This document shows positions 10,648-21,500 of a DNA stretch of 64,000 nt, piece after piece (position 1 is the stretch's first letter; every line of letters begins with the position of its first letter). Both the position numbers and the translations under genes were made by a program. Under the pieces are notes generated by a model. It did not search any database and was not told the DNA's origin. It saw nothing but the letters and a program-made list of their open reading frames with translations. This DNA is from Nemertoderma westbladi (taxonomy: Eukaryota; Xenacoelomorpha; Nemertodermatida; Nemertodermatidae): contig JAUCBJ010001372.1 of NCBI GenBank assembly GCA_032718475.1, positions 1 through 64,000 of the forward strand. Direction: 5' to 3'.

Positions 10648-11310
10648 GTAGGTACGCAGTTAGTAGGCAGGAGTTAGTCAGTAAGAAGGTACGTAGTACC
10701 TAGAGTTAGTTAGTTAGTTAGTTAGGAGGTACGTAGTACCTAGAGTTAGTTAGTTAGGAGGTACGCAGTACCGTTAGTTAGAGAAGAGTTAGAGGGTACA
10801 TAGTACCTAGAGTTAGTTAGTTAGGAGGTACGTAGTACCGTTAGTTAGAGAAGAGTTAGAGGGTACGTAGTACCGTTAGTTAGAGAGTTAGAGGGTACGT
10901 AGTAGCGTTAGTTAGAGGAGAGTTAGAGGGTACGTAGTACCGTTAGTTAGAGAGTTAGAGGGTACGTAGTACCTAGAGTTAGAGGAGAGTTAGAGGGTAC
11001 GTAGTACCATTAGTTAGAGAGTTAGAGGGTACGTAGTACCGTTAATTAGAGAGTTAGAGGGTACGTAGTACCTAGAGTTAGAGAGTTAGAGGGTACGTAG
11101 TACCGTTAGTTAGAGGAGAGCTAGAGGGTACGTAGTACCGTTAGTTAGAGAAGAGTTAGAGGGTACGTAGTACCGTTAGTTAGAGGAGAGTTAGAGGGTA
11201 CGTAGTACCGTTAGTTAGAGAAGAGTTAGAGGGTACGTAGTACCGTTAGTTAGAGAAGAGTTAGAGTTAGAGGGTATGTAGTACCGTTAGTTAGAGAGAG
11301 AGTTAGAGGT
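10648..11310 (+). repeat. ~35-bp tandem repeat with near-palindromic GGTACGTAGTACC core
   Basis: Roughly 18 units of the kind GGGTACGTAGTACC followed by GTTAGTTAGAGAAGAGTTAGA, with lengths varying between about 25 and 40 bp. The core is close to palindromic (GGTAC...GTACC). It sits exactly between the Gag-protease frame and the second coding region, where polymerase and integrase would normally be. It could be a recombination scar, an RNA structural element or a simple expansion. Confidence 0.9.
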
Positions 11311-11785
11311 AAAAGGGTATATGAGATATAGATATTAGTTAGCAGTTAGTAGCGAGAGGGGGGCATATGAGTACAGCTGGGTAAATCGTGTGGCCACACG
11401 ACGCATACTGCTGTACTGCTGTACAGGCCCACAGTGTAGGCCAGAATGTGGATTAGAGAATAGAACAATCCATAGGCAATAGTAAGTAGTAGGACAGTAG
11501 AATTAAAATTAAATAAAAAATAAATAGAATAGGGCTGAAAGTTGCAAATAATGGTGTAAAACAAGGAAAGTTATTCTGGAACATAATTAAAGTAACGGAC
11601 AAAAAATGAGCCTAATTTACTCATTTACTAGCTTCAAAATTAATTAGTAACAATTTAGGTTAAAAGGCGCAGTTAAGTAAGAAATAGGCCATTATCGGAC
11701 CGTACAGAACATCCTAGATACATCACTCATCTGTATTGCGCCTTGGTAAGGCACCACCTTGCAGGTGAGCGAGTGAGTGTTCGGA
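11311..11785 (+). promoter_or_regulatory. Leader of the second coding region, with possible splice acceptor
   Basis: 475 bp without a gene. Just before the ATG at 11786 the sequence CCACCTTGCAGG could serve as a 3' splice site, so the second coding region might be expressed from a spliced subgenomic RNA. This is inference from position and a weak pyrimidine tract only. Confidence 0.25.
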
Positions 11786-13843
11786 ATGGCGAGCAAATTG
11801 ATCAGAAAGAGAAAGGCGGAGTCAGGAGGAAAGGAGATACTGGTGGATTTCACCGAGAGGCATCCGGAAGAGAAGACGAGAGGATACTACGAGAGGTTGG
11901 AAAGGGGTCACGCGGCACGAGCGCTGCATGATCGCTTCCGGGAGATGCACGAACAGCGGCTGGTCGGGACCTACGGGACGCCGTCGCTGGACAACGCGAT
12001 CTTCCAACACTTCCACTACGTGGTGAAAGGGGACGAGGCGAAGTTCGGGATTCCGAAGTACCCGAGGGAATCACCGAGGAAGGACTGGAAGAGATTCATA
12101 GAGTCCGTCAACAGGGGAGGATATATGATCCTAGACGACGAGGGAACCGTGGAAGACGAGGAGGGTTCGAGACGAGGATCGGCGGGGTCGGCCAGGACCA
12201 TACTCCTACATTTGGGGGACATTACATTACAATGGGGACATCTTCTTATTCGATCTAGGAACGTATGGGAAGAAGGACGGGCCGAAATTAAACCGGTTAC
12301 CGAAAGCGGTACAAGTCTTGGTAAGAGAGAAGTCGACGACGAAAGTAGGATCGGCGATTCGCGAGGATGCGGAGAGAATCATCGGTCCGGACGCCACCAA
12401 CCTCCTGGATATGCAGAAGGTCTTTATGGCTATGACGGCACCGGATGGGTTGGGGGTAGTCGAAAACACAGGCCAATGCGGGGCGGTGGCAATGGGCCAA
12501 TTATTGGGGCTCGTGTGCCACAAACCGATGGATTGGGGGAAGTTCAGGGAAGAATACGGAGCAGAACTAGCGAACTCGCTAAAGTGGGGAGCGAGACCGG
12601 GAAAGCAAGAGGTATATCAATTCCGCAGAGGAGCGATAAAGGTATATCAGAAGCGATATATCCTGCAGGAAGATTGGATGATGATAAGTTTGCTTAACTT
12701 ATTTATGACCGTGGTTATCGAGAGGGAACCAGGGGCATTTCTGTTATCGGGATCACCCCTAAGCTACAGGAGAGCCTTTAAAATGGCCTTCGACGGTCTG
12801 GTAGACCACCCGGGGCTGAAGGGTGAGTCGGTGTACTACAACAGCCAGCATCTGGTAGACGGGGAGACGGATACGCCGTATCAGAGATGGGAGCAGCTAG
12901 AAACGGATAGACGAGAAGCGAAGCGACTGGAAGAAGTCGCCAGACGGGAGAGGATAGAAGCAGAGGAGAGGGAAGAGGAGGCCAGGACACAGAGTTACGG
13001 CTTCAAGGAACAGGCAGGCTTAGACGAGCTTCATTGGACTTCGTCAGGGAGTTCGGGGGAGTCTCTAGGGCGAGAACTGGGATGGACGGTGGGATCACCG
13101 AAACAGTCGACGTCGGGGTTGCAAATGACGCCCATACCAGCGGGCGCCGAAGGCGACCAACCGCCAAGGAAGTTAAGGGAGCTAGAGGGATGGAGAGCTA
13201 CGGGCGAGAGCCAAGGCGGGAAGGGACATAGTGGATCCATCGGGATACCGGGGTTGGAGCCACTGCCAGAGGAGGAAGAGGACGACGACGAGTTCGGAGG
13301 GGTGCCGCCCATCGAGAGGATTGGCCACTCGGACACGGACTGGGTTGGCGGAAGGGTGGTGACGGCCAGTGGGGCGATGGCCTTCTGGAACAGATCCGGC
13401 AAGTGGACCTGGGTGCACTCTTCCTTATCAATCAGGAGGCTCACATGGAAATCATAAAGCGGAGGCTACCGTTTACCTATCAAGAGGTAGCAATGGCGGC
13501 GTCGTATGCCGGAGTAATGAATACACAAAGATATTTGGACAGATGGACGCCACAGAACCGAGGGGAGTTTAGGGATTTCTTGGCGGAGCACGTACCGCAA
13601 GCAATGAAGATGATCCTATGGGACGCCACCAGAGGGAGACAACAGGACCACTCTGAGGAGCCACCGGCGAAGCGATATCGGGCACTAATAACACCAGCGC
13701 CCAAGGAGCCAACAACCAGAATCAGCAGGGAGGTGGCGGCGAAGGTCCGAAAGCAGATAGCGGATCCCAGAGGAGCGGTGGTAACCAAGAAACGACCCAG
13801 GGAAGAGGACGCCAGGGGGAACTATCCCCAGAGGAACAGATAG
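11786..13843 (+). pseudogene. Predicted DEDD-type 3'-5' exonuclease-like protein in the BEL element, two frame breaks
   Basis: The ATG at 11786 (MASKLIRKRK) opens a basic protein. Its frame changes between about 12219 and 12240 (near short G runs) and again between about 13400 and 13430, ending at 13843. The middle part reads like an RNase D/WRN-type exonuclease. DWKRFIESVNRGGYMILDDE carries a possible Exo I D-x-E. An LLHLGD strand and a DIFLFDLG strand follow. KVGSAIREDAERI fits Exo II. GQLLGL precedes RYILQEDWMMISLLNLF, which resembles Exo III, although the Tyr-Asp spacing is four residues rather than the usual three. A charged helix, an acidic stretch and a C-terminus with KKRPREED (nuclear-localisation-like) follow. 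BEL/Pao elements are not known to me to carry such a gene; a third ORF or env would be the usual occupant. The fold call is inference from motif order only. Confidence 0.5.
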
Positions 13844-14545
13844 GTTCCCAGGGCCGAGGGAGAGAAACTGGGACTTGGACGTGGTACGCCTGGAAGGCGC
13901 CGCGTGGGACGTACGAACTATTAAGTACAAATCTAATTAATGCAAATAATCATATAAGTGCAATTTGTATGTACGTACGTAGTAATTAGTAATCTACAAA
14001 TATACGTTCGGAGTAAGTACTATAGTCATACAACCTTTCTCAATTAGCTACTGGGACTGGGGGGATAACTGACTATGGCACTATGGACGAGACACCAGAC
14101 AATTTCACACTTCTTGAGTGCGACGGCACAAGAGGGGAGGGAGATTCGTCAGAAGGGATGAAGCAGTCGAAGTGGGGTTGAGGAACGGAACAATAGTGCG
14201 AAGTGCGGAGAGAGTGCGGACGCAATTCTAGTGTGTGGGGGGGGGGGAGAATAAGAGGCTGAGTGAGGGACGAGGAGGTCCGAGGGTATGAGAGAGTTAG
14301 GGTGAGAGTGGAGAAGAGATAGGGCGAAAGTGTTGGGGAAACAAAAGTCGCGTGAGAGGTGAGCGCGATTGGCCCGACATGAGACGCCAGGCATATAGGG
14401 TAGCGTTATCATACCCATAGGGAGCGGCCTGGAAAGCCGGCTCCGAGAGAAAAGAATTCCACCCCACACCCGATACTAGATCGGGATCCAGCGGGATTGT
14501 AGCGCACTTAAGGTGGATGCTATCTTCTCACCGGGAAGATAGCAT
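13844..14545 (+). other. 3' noncoding region of the BEL element
   Basis: 700 bp with no coding region seen. It has a G tract at about 14237-14248 and a short hairpin-like ATCTTCTCACCGGGAAGAT near 14522 just before the polypurine tract. Confidence 0.6.
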
Positions 14546-14554
14546 GGGGGGGAG
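14546..14554 (+). promoter_or_regulatory. Polypurine tract (GGGGGGGAG)
   Basis: A run of seven G followed by AG directly abuts the TG of the 3' LTR, the expected position of the plus-strand primer. Confidence 0.85.
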
Positions 14555-15101
14555 TGTTAGCTTATTCAATCCCGCTAACACCCCATAAAGTTAAGCCGAT
14601 AAGCAATATTGGGGGCCACGAGATTGGGTAATCAACCAACTCGTGCCACCCCAACAAAATGGGAAGGAGAAACACAATGAGGGTCAGGGGCCAAACCCCT
14701 AACCCAGAGAGAACAGGTGGAGTGAACGGAAACACTCCAAAGGGCGCCAACAAGGGTATCAACCAATCAGAGGGGGGAAAGGCATCGATTAGGTAGAGTA
14801 ACAAGGCCAACCGTGCAATATAGCCACTTGGCAGTAATCATTTCAGTTCAGTTATCTCAGTATCATATTGGTGCTAGTTAGGTTAGTTAGTTTAGCTAGG
14901 GAAGGACCGGGACTTTAATTACCGTATCCCGCCTTCTGTATACGACAACATTATCCATATACCTATATCTATATACCCTATATCTATATCAGTTATTATA
15001 TACGACGAACGACACGAACTCCTAATACCTTTCATACACACGGCGGGGACGCGTAAACTAAACAACTGGATAAACCGGGATCCTTCCTGGATCCCGTCAC
15101 A
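14555..15101 (+). repeat. 3' LTR of the BEL/Pao element
   Basis: 547 bp, same length as the 5' LTR, with two differences. It is followed by the target duplication TTTAC at 15102-15106. Confidence 0.95.
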
Positions 15102-15104
15102 TTT

Positions 15105-15139
15105 ACTTTGTTTGTATGGAGAGATGAAAACATTTATTG
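15105..15139 (-). repeat. Inverted 35-bp match to 2436-2470
   Basis: 34 of 35 bases match the reverse complement of 2436-2470. The BEL element landed a few bases from this sequence, so the two copies flank the RT remnant and the BEL insertion in opposite orientation. It may mark the ends of an older host element. Confidence 0.75.
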
Positions 15140-15274
15140 TACTTTGCCATATTGTAAAACAAATAAATTGACAGTGCCAGTTGCCTGCTGCCATGTTTTC
15201 CTCTATTTTATTGACATTCAACTCCTATGTATGCTCATTGATCCCACCACTCTAGAAACATGCGCAAAGCTGCA

Positions 15275-15515
15275 TAATGCTTCGCAGGACATTGCTTTCG
15301 TCGTGAGGACCAGCCTGTGAACAATCTAGTGCTTTGGCAGCCTCAAGGAGAAAATAAGCAGGTGGACCTGGACACTGGACAGCGCATGATTTTTGTGAGA
15401 CGCCTCTTAATTAATGGACACACACTGACTGGCATTGCAGATGCGGATAGTCTCGCGAAAAGTCATGGATGAGAGTTGTGGAGGAACAATTTTGTCAATA
15501 AGCCGGCATAGCTTC
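15275..15515 (+). pseudogene. 3' tail of a non-LTR retrotransposon (copy 1)
   Basis: The translated plus strand reads as the last ~75 residues of an endonuclease-reverse transcriptase: AGHCFRREDQPVNNLVLWQP, then a degenerate linker, then ELWRNNFVNKPA, with frame damage between. The same tail occurs at 38608, 47942 and 50085. It is a 5'-truncated, dead copy. Confidence 0.7.
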
Positions 15516-17279
15516 TTAACTCATGCTGATAAATTTAATAGCTACCAATACCATAGTATTGTGGGAGATGGTATAATCTAGAACACTACCGGTAATATAC
15601 AAACAAAACACAAAAAAAATTTAGGCATACTTAGTATACTAATGTCCACCAAGTTATCCTATGCAAAATCCCACTGGTAATCCACTAAATTTTCCAAATG
15701 TGTGGCTTTTTGAACCCACGTTAGCGAAGTTCCATTGAGTAAGATATTAATTGTAGGGTCTTTCCACGTTTTGGAAAACGGGATTCACTTAGATTTGCTT
15801 TTTAAATGGTTCGGGTTGGCGAATGCAGTACAGATCGATACCATCCTCGGAAGCCCCACAATGGAGCGGGTAAATCAAATATATATTGTCAGCATATACC
15901 AACACCCCTAAGTAATGAGTAACTATGTGACACCCTATACCTGATTTACGAAAACGCAGAATAAGCTTGTTCAGTACTATGTAGAACAATATTGAGGAGT
16001 CAACTGATCCCTGTTTTACTCAATTTGAAATGCTGAAGTAACTTTAATAAAGAATTACCTCCCTGTACATTTTATTATTAGCAACTTAATTTTATTTCCC
16101 AACGTACCTCAGTTATTCTCAGTGATTCTGATAATATTGAATGATATTTATTCTGATTTTTATTAATTTATTTATAATAAATAAATATATAATAAATTTA
16201 AATAAATTTATAAAATAAATTTATAAAATAAAATAAATTTATAATAAATAATTTATTATGCCTATTATGCAAGTTTCATGTTGCCAATGTAAATTGGATG
16301 GCGGTAGATGTAAGTGCGGATGCGTAGATGCGGTGCAAGTGCACAAAACAAGGCACACCATTTTAAAAAATAACAACTCAAATTATTGTGTTATGTATTC
16401 AATCCAGTATATCAACTGAAGTGATTATACAACTGCACACAAGATGTACGTACAGGAAGAGCAACAATAGAACGGAAGTTTGTGCAATTAATTCAGGTGA
16501 AATCAAACTACTATTCTGAAACGAGTTTTATATATGTATCCGTTTTGCACGATATTTTAGAATTATTTTTATCAACGAGTTGTTTATATTTAATTTAATA
16601 ATAATAAATTGTTTTATTCACACATTGAACCAAAGTAATACTGTACATATGTAAATTATTATAAATATTATGAAATATGTTTTATAGAGTAGCCTATCGT
16701 ATTTCAATATCATTGTTTAATAGTTGCGTTTATCACCAGTGCAATAAGATGAAATCCGATAAATATATTTACCCCGGTATGGGGGTGTTGATTGTCTTTA
16801 AAAAAAAAGAAACGGGATATCAGAAATCGGCACATTTAATTCGTAAAATTAGCTAGATCTGTGTTAACATCTTGATTCTAAAGTTTGGAGTAAATGGATT
16901 CAAATTGTTTCACAATCTCAGAGACCTCTAAACTTATATTTATAGTGTTTCTGTGAATAGGGCTACCACGACGTAATTATTTATTTCATTAAATAAGTTT
17001 TATTTTGTTCGTAAGATAGGTGCATTTGTCTTTGAAAACGGTGTCTTTGTTATGATTAGTTCGTCGTAGGGCTTATTTATACTGAGCCCTAGTTACACGT
17101 TGCATGTTAAACAAGTCGGAATTTCTATTTATATCTGGTCTTCCTTCCATTGGACACCCAGACATTGTGTCAAAAAATGGTGCCATCTCGAACTCAACTC
17201 AACTCGGGATAGGCCCCCGGACCTTTATTAACAGATTCACCCAATGCACATAAATAATAATTTTAATAATTAATATTAA
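15516..17279. other. AT-rich intergenic sequence
   Basis: No coding region or boundary repeats recognised. Contains a strongly AT-rich stretch (about 16140-16260) of TTTATAAATAAATT-type words and an A run near 16800. Confidence 0.55.
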
Positions 17280-17284
17280 ATAAG

Positions 17285-17426
17285 TGAACAAGTGCTATTT
17301 CTAATTATAGTTTATTAATTCAGAAATGATACATATCTATATATTAATTTAGTATACCGGTATTTTAGTACAGCAGTATATATGTGCTGACTTAGGCCTA
17401 GGGCCTACCTAGTACAGTATGTAATA
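17285..17426 (-). repeat. 3' LTR of the Gypsy element
   Basis: 142-bp LTR, 3 differences from 22799-22940. Preceded by target duplication ATAAG. Confidence 0.93.
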
Positions 17427-17701
17427 TCCCCCCCATGACAACGATATTGCTGTTTCACGAAATGGGACAGCTGTTGAGATGTCAGAATTGTTTTATCCTG
17501 AGATCATAGGAGAGTCTGTAAAATATCGATTATAAATTTGATCCTAAATGTAAATATATGTCATGGTAGGATCCATTAACAAAATGAACTATCTACTAAA
17601 CTTTGGAATTTCACCCATCACCAAACTCTCTAAAATACATAGGCAAGGTACTAAGTATTGTATATGATTATATCGCAGTTAGCAATAAACATGATTTAAA
17701 G

Positions 17702-17985
17702 TTATATATTTATAAACTTCCTAAAGTTTGAATTAGTGAAGATTCTGCTCTTCTGAGTAGATTTGAGAAGCTCAGCAGAAGATATTGTGTTGCTGCTGTT
17801 GATCCAAGCTTCATTCCCATGCAGCCTTTCAGGTGGAATCCCTGCATTTGATCTGGTAGATCTTCTCAGCCCGGGTTCATTCATTGTATTTTTGGTTAGT
17901 GGTTGAGGCCTTGCCTGGGGAGGCTTGGCCTGTTTATCCTTGATAGGAGTAGGAGGTGTTTGTAATCCCGTGTTTGATGGTGATG
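17702..17985 (-). pseudogene. Extreme C-terminus of Gypsy Pol, frame-shifted
   Basis: The minus-strand frame carries LRRSTRSNAGIPPERL, a motif commonly found at the end of Gypsy polyproteins. It lies in a different frame from the upstream segment that stops at 17986, so a frameshift separates them. Confidence 0.6.
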
Positions 17986-18504
17986 TCAGTTTCGCCGGTG
18001 TTGATGGTTGATGTGATATACTGCACTGGGACTAGCTTCCCTAGCACTTTTCAAAGGTGACTGTAACTGATCACAGACTATTTTCGCCCGATTCACATCA
18101 GAGGGCATGACATGGGTAGGGCTATCCTCTTCCCTATCTTTAGGCATTGAATTGGCTGTAGGAGTGGCCTGCTGTTGATATTTGCTGTCATATGCGGTTT
18201 GAGGTAGTTGAGGTGGATCTTGGCATGCCTGATGATGTTTTGAGTCTATAGTGGCTGGGGTGTTAGCGGGTGTTCCCCAGTTAGGTACGACCATCCTTGT
18301 AGTTGGGTGTCCATAGTTAAAAGGATCTATTTTTCGCAGAAATCTTCTGTTCCGGAGGGTTAATCTACGCGAACCCTCCAAACATACAACATATTGATCA
18401 TTATCCCTAGTCTCCATGATTCGACCAGTGCGGTCCCACCTGGTGGGATTGTTTCCTGACTGATTCTGGACCCGAACAATGTCACCCACCAGGAGGACAG
18501 GTAA
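17986..18504 (-). CDS. Integrase C-terminal domain, in frame after a stop
   Basis: This segment follows the TAA at 18505-18507 in the same frame. It holds VGDIVRVQNQSG, then TRWDRTGRIMETRDNDQYVV, typical of the DNA-binding C-terminal region of Gypsy integrases. The single TAA is either a nonsense mutation or a site of readthrough; with the LTRs about 98% identical a recent mutation is the simpler reading. Confidence 0.75.
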   Translation of the reverse strand, partial: LPVLLVGDIVRVQNQSGNNPTRWDRTGRIMETRDNDQYVVCLEGSRRLTLRNRRFLRKIDPFNYGHPTTRMVVPNWGTPANTPATIDSKHHQACQDPPQLPQTAYDSKYQQQATPTANSMPKDREEDSPTHVMPSDVNRAKIVCDQLQSPLKSAREASPSAVYHINHQHRRN

Positions 18505-21500
18505 TTACTTGGATTTTGCATCTAGTTTTTCCCATTGTTTAGCAAGTCTGGTGCGGAGGGCAATCTCCTTCTCATTCCAAGTGTCCTTCCATGTCTGATG
18601 CACCTGACTCTGTGGCCCAAATACCTGTTCATTTGGAGGTAGAGGGAGAGTATCCCTCAGGGTTTTGCCTAAGAGGACTTGAGCTGGCGACATGCCACTA
18701 TCTTGCTCAGGTGTGTTTCTAAACTGCAACACACCACGTAGGAACTCATCTGTGTTCAGGTCACCTGAGTCGCTGGTGTTGTCCCTAAGAAGCCTCTTCA
18801 TAGACTTAACTGCCACCTCAGCCCTACCATTTGACTGTGCAAAGTATGCTGATGATTGCCTGTGTGCTACACCCCATCTCTTAAGAAAATCTGTAAATTC
18901 CTTAGCTGCGAACTCAGGGCCCCCATCACTCGAAATTTCTATTGGAACTCCATATGCTCCAAAAAGTAGTCGTAATGCCTGTGTGAGACCTTGGGATCCA
19001 CAATTCTCATTCTTTCTTGTGATATGGAATATACTCGGCCAATTTGTGAATCTGTCAACAGTGACCAAGTAGTAATTACCTTTGAGGTGGAAGTAGTCAG
19101 CGGCAATGGATTCAAATGGCATGGAAGGGGTTGTAGGCTCAGCAGGAGGCAAGCTTGACTGGCTGGGAGCAATAGAATCACATGTGGTGCATTTTGACCG
19201 GATAGTCTGTATATCTGAAGTAATCCCTGGCCAGAACACTGATGCCATAGCTCTACCTGTCATTTGAGTTGTCCCCTGGTGTGCTCCATGAAGGTGTTCG
19301 CAGACCTCATCACGGAGGCTCGGTGGAATAACCACACGGTCTTTATACATTACAACACCGTCTGTGACAGATAAATCATCCCGGTATTTCCAGTACTGGA
19401 TCAGCTGTGGGGACAGATTGCTTGCCCTCTCAGGGAAACCATTTTCTGCCATATCTATAAGCTGAAGAAGATGAATGTCTTTGTTTGTCTCATCTCTGAC
19501 CCTTTCCCAAGTTACTGCCTTAAGCTTGTCTAAACCAGACCTGGCAGCGGCAATAATGGCATCCTCAATGTCATCTATTTCACGAATAACTCTGATGGTT
19601 GCTAGGCAATCATCTTCAATGCCTATGAGAGTTTCGTCAGCCTCTAAGTTGCTAGGGTTTCTCGATGTTGCATCAGGGGCAGGGATATTTTTCCCAGGTA
19701 CATGGAAGATTCTGAATCTCCATGACATTGTTTTCTCCTTCAAGCTAAGAATTCTTCTGTTTGTTATCTCATCCAGTAACCTGTCACCAAGTATTTTGAT
19801 AAGTGGTTTGTGGTCAGTCTGGATAATAAGATCTGCGCATCCCCATGTAAAGAACTTAGTATCCTCTAGTGACCATGCAACAGCGAGACATTCACCCTCT
19901 ATAGGCCAGTAGTTTTCCTCAGCCTTCTTGAGGAACCGTGAACCTGCTAGTGTTATCCTCCAGCCACTTGGACAACATGTAGTAATGTCAGAATTACATT
20001 CACAGTATTTCTGGTAAAGGAAGTAACCAATCCCCTTCTTGCACCAGTCTGGGCTAAGGCAGGTCTTCCTCGATGGGTCAAATATTTCTACACCCTCTAT
20101 GATAGCCTGGCTTATCTCCAACTTAGACTGAATAAAAGAAGCCTCCAGGTCATCATTCCAGTGGAATCTTGTCTTTGGACTGAGGAGAGGCTTGAATGGG
20201 GACATAAGGCCTGTGAGACGACCATAGTGTGAGACCTGGTTGACCAGGCCAAACCATGCACGAACATCAGTTATGTTGGTAGGTCGTGGGAAATTCTTGA
20301 TTGAGTCAATATACTTGGGGAGTGGCTTGACATTGTTATTGGTAAGAAGGAATCCTGCAAACTCCACAGACTTTTGGCAGAATTGGAATTTCTTGGGATT
20401 TAGGATTATCCCATGTTTCCCCACGAGGTCCAGGTAGTCCATAATCCTTCTCCAATGTGTCTCCAAGTCATTGTCCCATAAAATTGTGTCATCGACACAT
20501 TTCGACTTTCTTTCTACATCAGCTATGAGCTTATCATATCGCATGTTGTACCCATCACCACTGGAAAGGTACCCCTGGGGGGCAACATTGTAATGGTATC
20601 GACCATTCTCTGTGATAAAGGTTGTGAGGTGTCGGTCCTCTTCCTTTAATGGGACAGAGTGATATCCATTCCAGGCATCAGTTACTGTTCTGTATGTATT
20701 GCTGGGTACAATCCGTGCCTGTTTGAATGGTGGAATCAAGTGGTATGATTCTCTGATGCAAACTTTGTTAAGTGGTCTGAGGTCAATGGTCCTTCGAGGT
20801 GAACCATCCGGCTTCGGCACAACATGCATTCTGTGACACCAGGTGGTAGGTGTCCCTGGCTTTACTTTAGACAAAACTCCTAGAGCCTCATCCTGATCAA
20901 GCAGAGCCTGGACCTCCTCTCTCCAATGGATTGGCACAGTTGCAGCAGTGTGCACTGCATGTGGAGTGGCCTCTGGGTCAATATGTATTGAAATAGGTGG
21001 GCCAGACATCATGGGCAGACGTTGGTGCGGACACCTATTGAATGTGGATGCAGAATAGTGTTCCAATAGCCATTGACGCATCTTAGTGATATTTTCCTCC
21101 CTGGCAGGGAAGGGAAATTCCTTTGGTTGGGGTGGTGGCTGTTGGTGATAAGGGCATCCACATGGAGCTGTTCCATTCAAACCAATACTACCTTTGGCAT
21201 TGTCACTGACTCCACATACTGATGCAGACCCAATCTTAGGAAAATCATTTCCAATTATCTGGAGTTGTTGCATAGCCTGTTTACTCAGGTAGAACAGAGA
21301 TGTTGAGTCAGTTACATATGCCATTATTGCTGTTTGGAGTTTTTTACCACTATCAGGGTTGACTCCGGATATGCGTAGGAAGATGGCTCCTAGTATATGG
21401 ATCTCCTCATGGTTGATAGCCCGTAGCCTATTCTTTACATGTGCTAAGTCTTTCTTCTTGAGTCCTAGGTGGTGTAGCATCTTTAGACCAATGAGGTTGG

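Larger units (their letters stand above)
3959..15101 (+). mobile_element. BEL/Pao-type LTR retrotransposon lacking polymerase and integrase (11,143 bp)
   Basis: The element is bounded by two 547-bp LTRs (TG...CA) and a 5-bp duplication, TTTAC. The LTRs differ at two positions, so the insertion is recent. The order inside is: LTR, long Gag-like region, aspartic protease, a ~660-bp tandem repeat, a second coding region, a polypurine tract, LTR. The BEL/Pao assignment rests on the Gag (DUF1759-like), a CX2CX4HX4C knuckle and a DUF1758-like protease ending in TPFGWTLTGP, after which a reverse transcriptase would normally follow. I see no reverse transcriptase, RNase H or integrase motif in any frame. 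The element is therefore predicted to be nonautonomous, needing enzymes from a relative. Confidence 0.9.

Noticed and set aside
10648-11310. CRISPR array
   Set aside because: Units are contiguous, variable in length and without unique spacers; the context is a eukaryotic retroelement.
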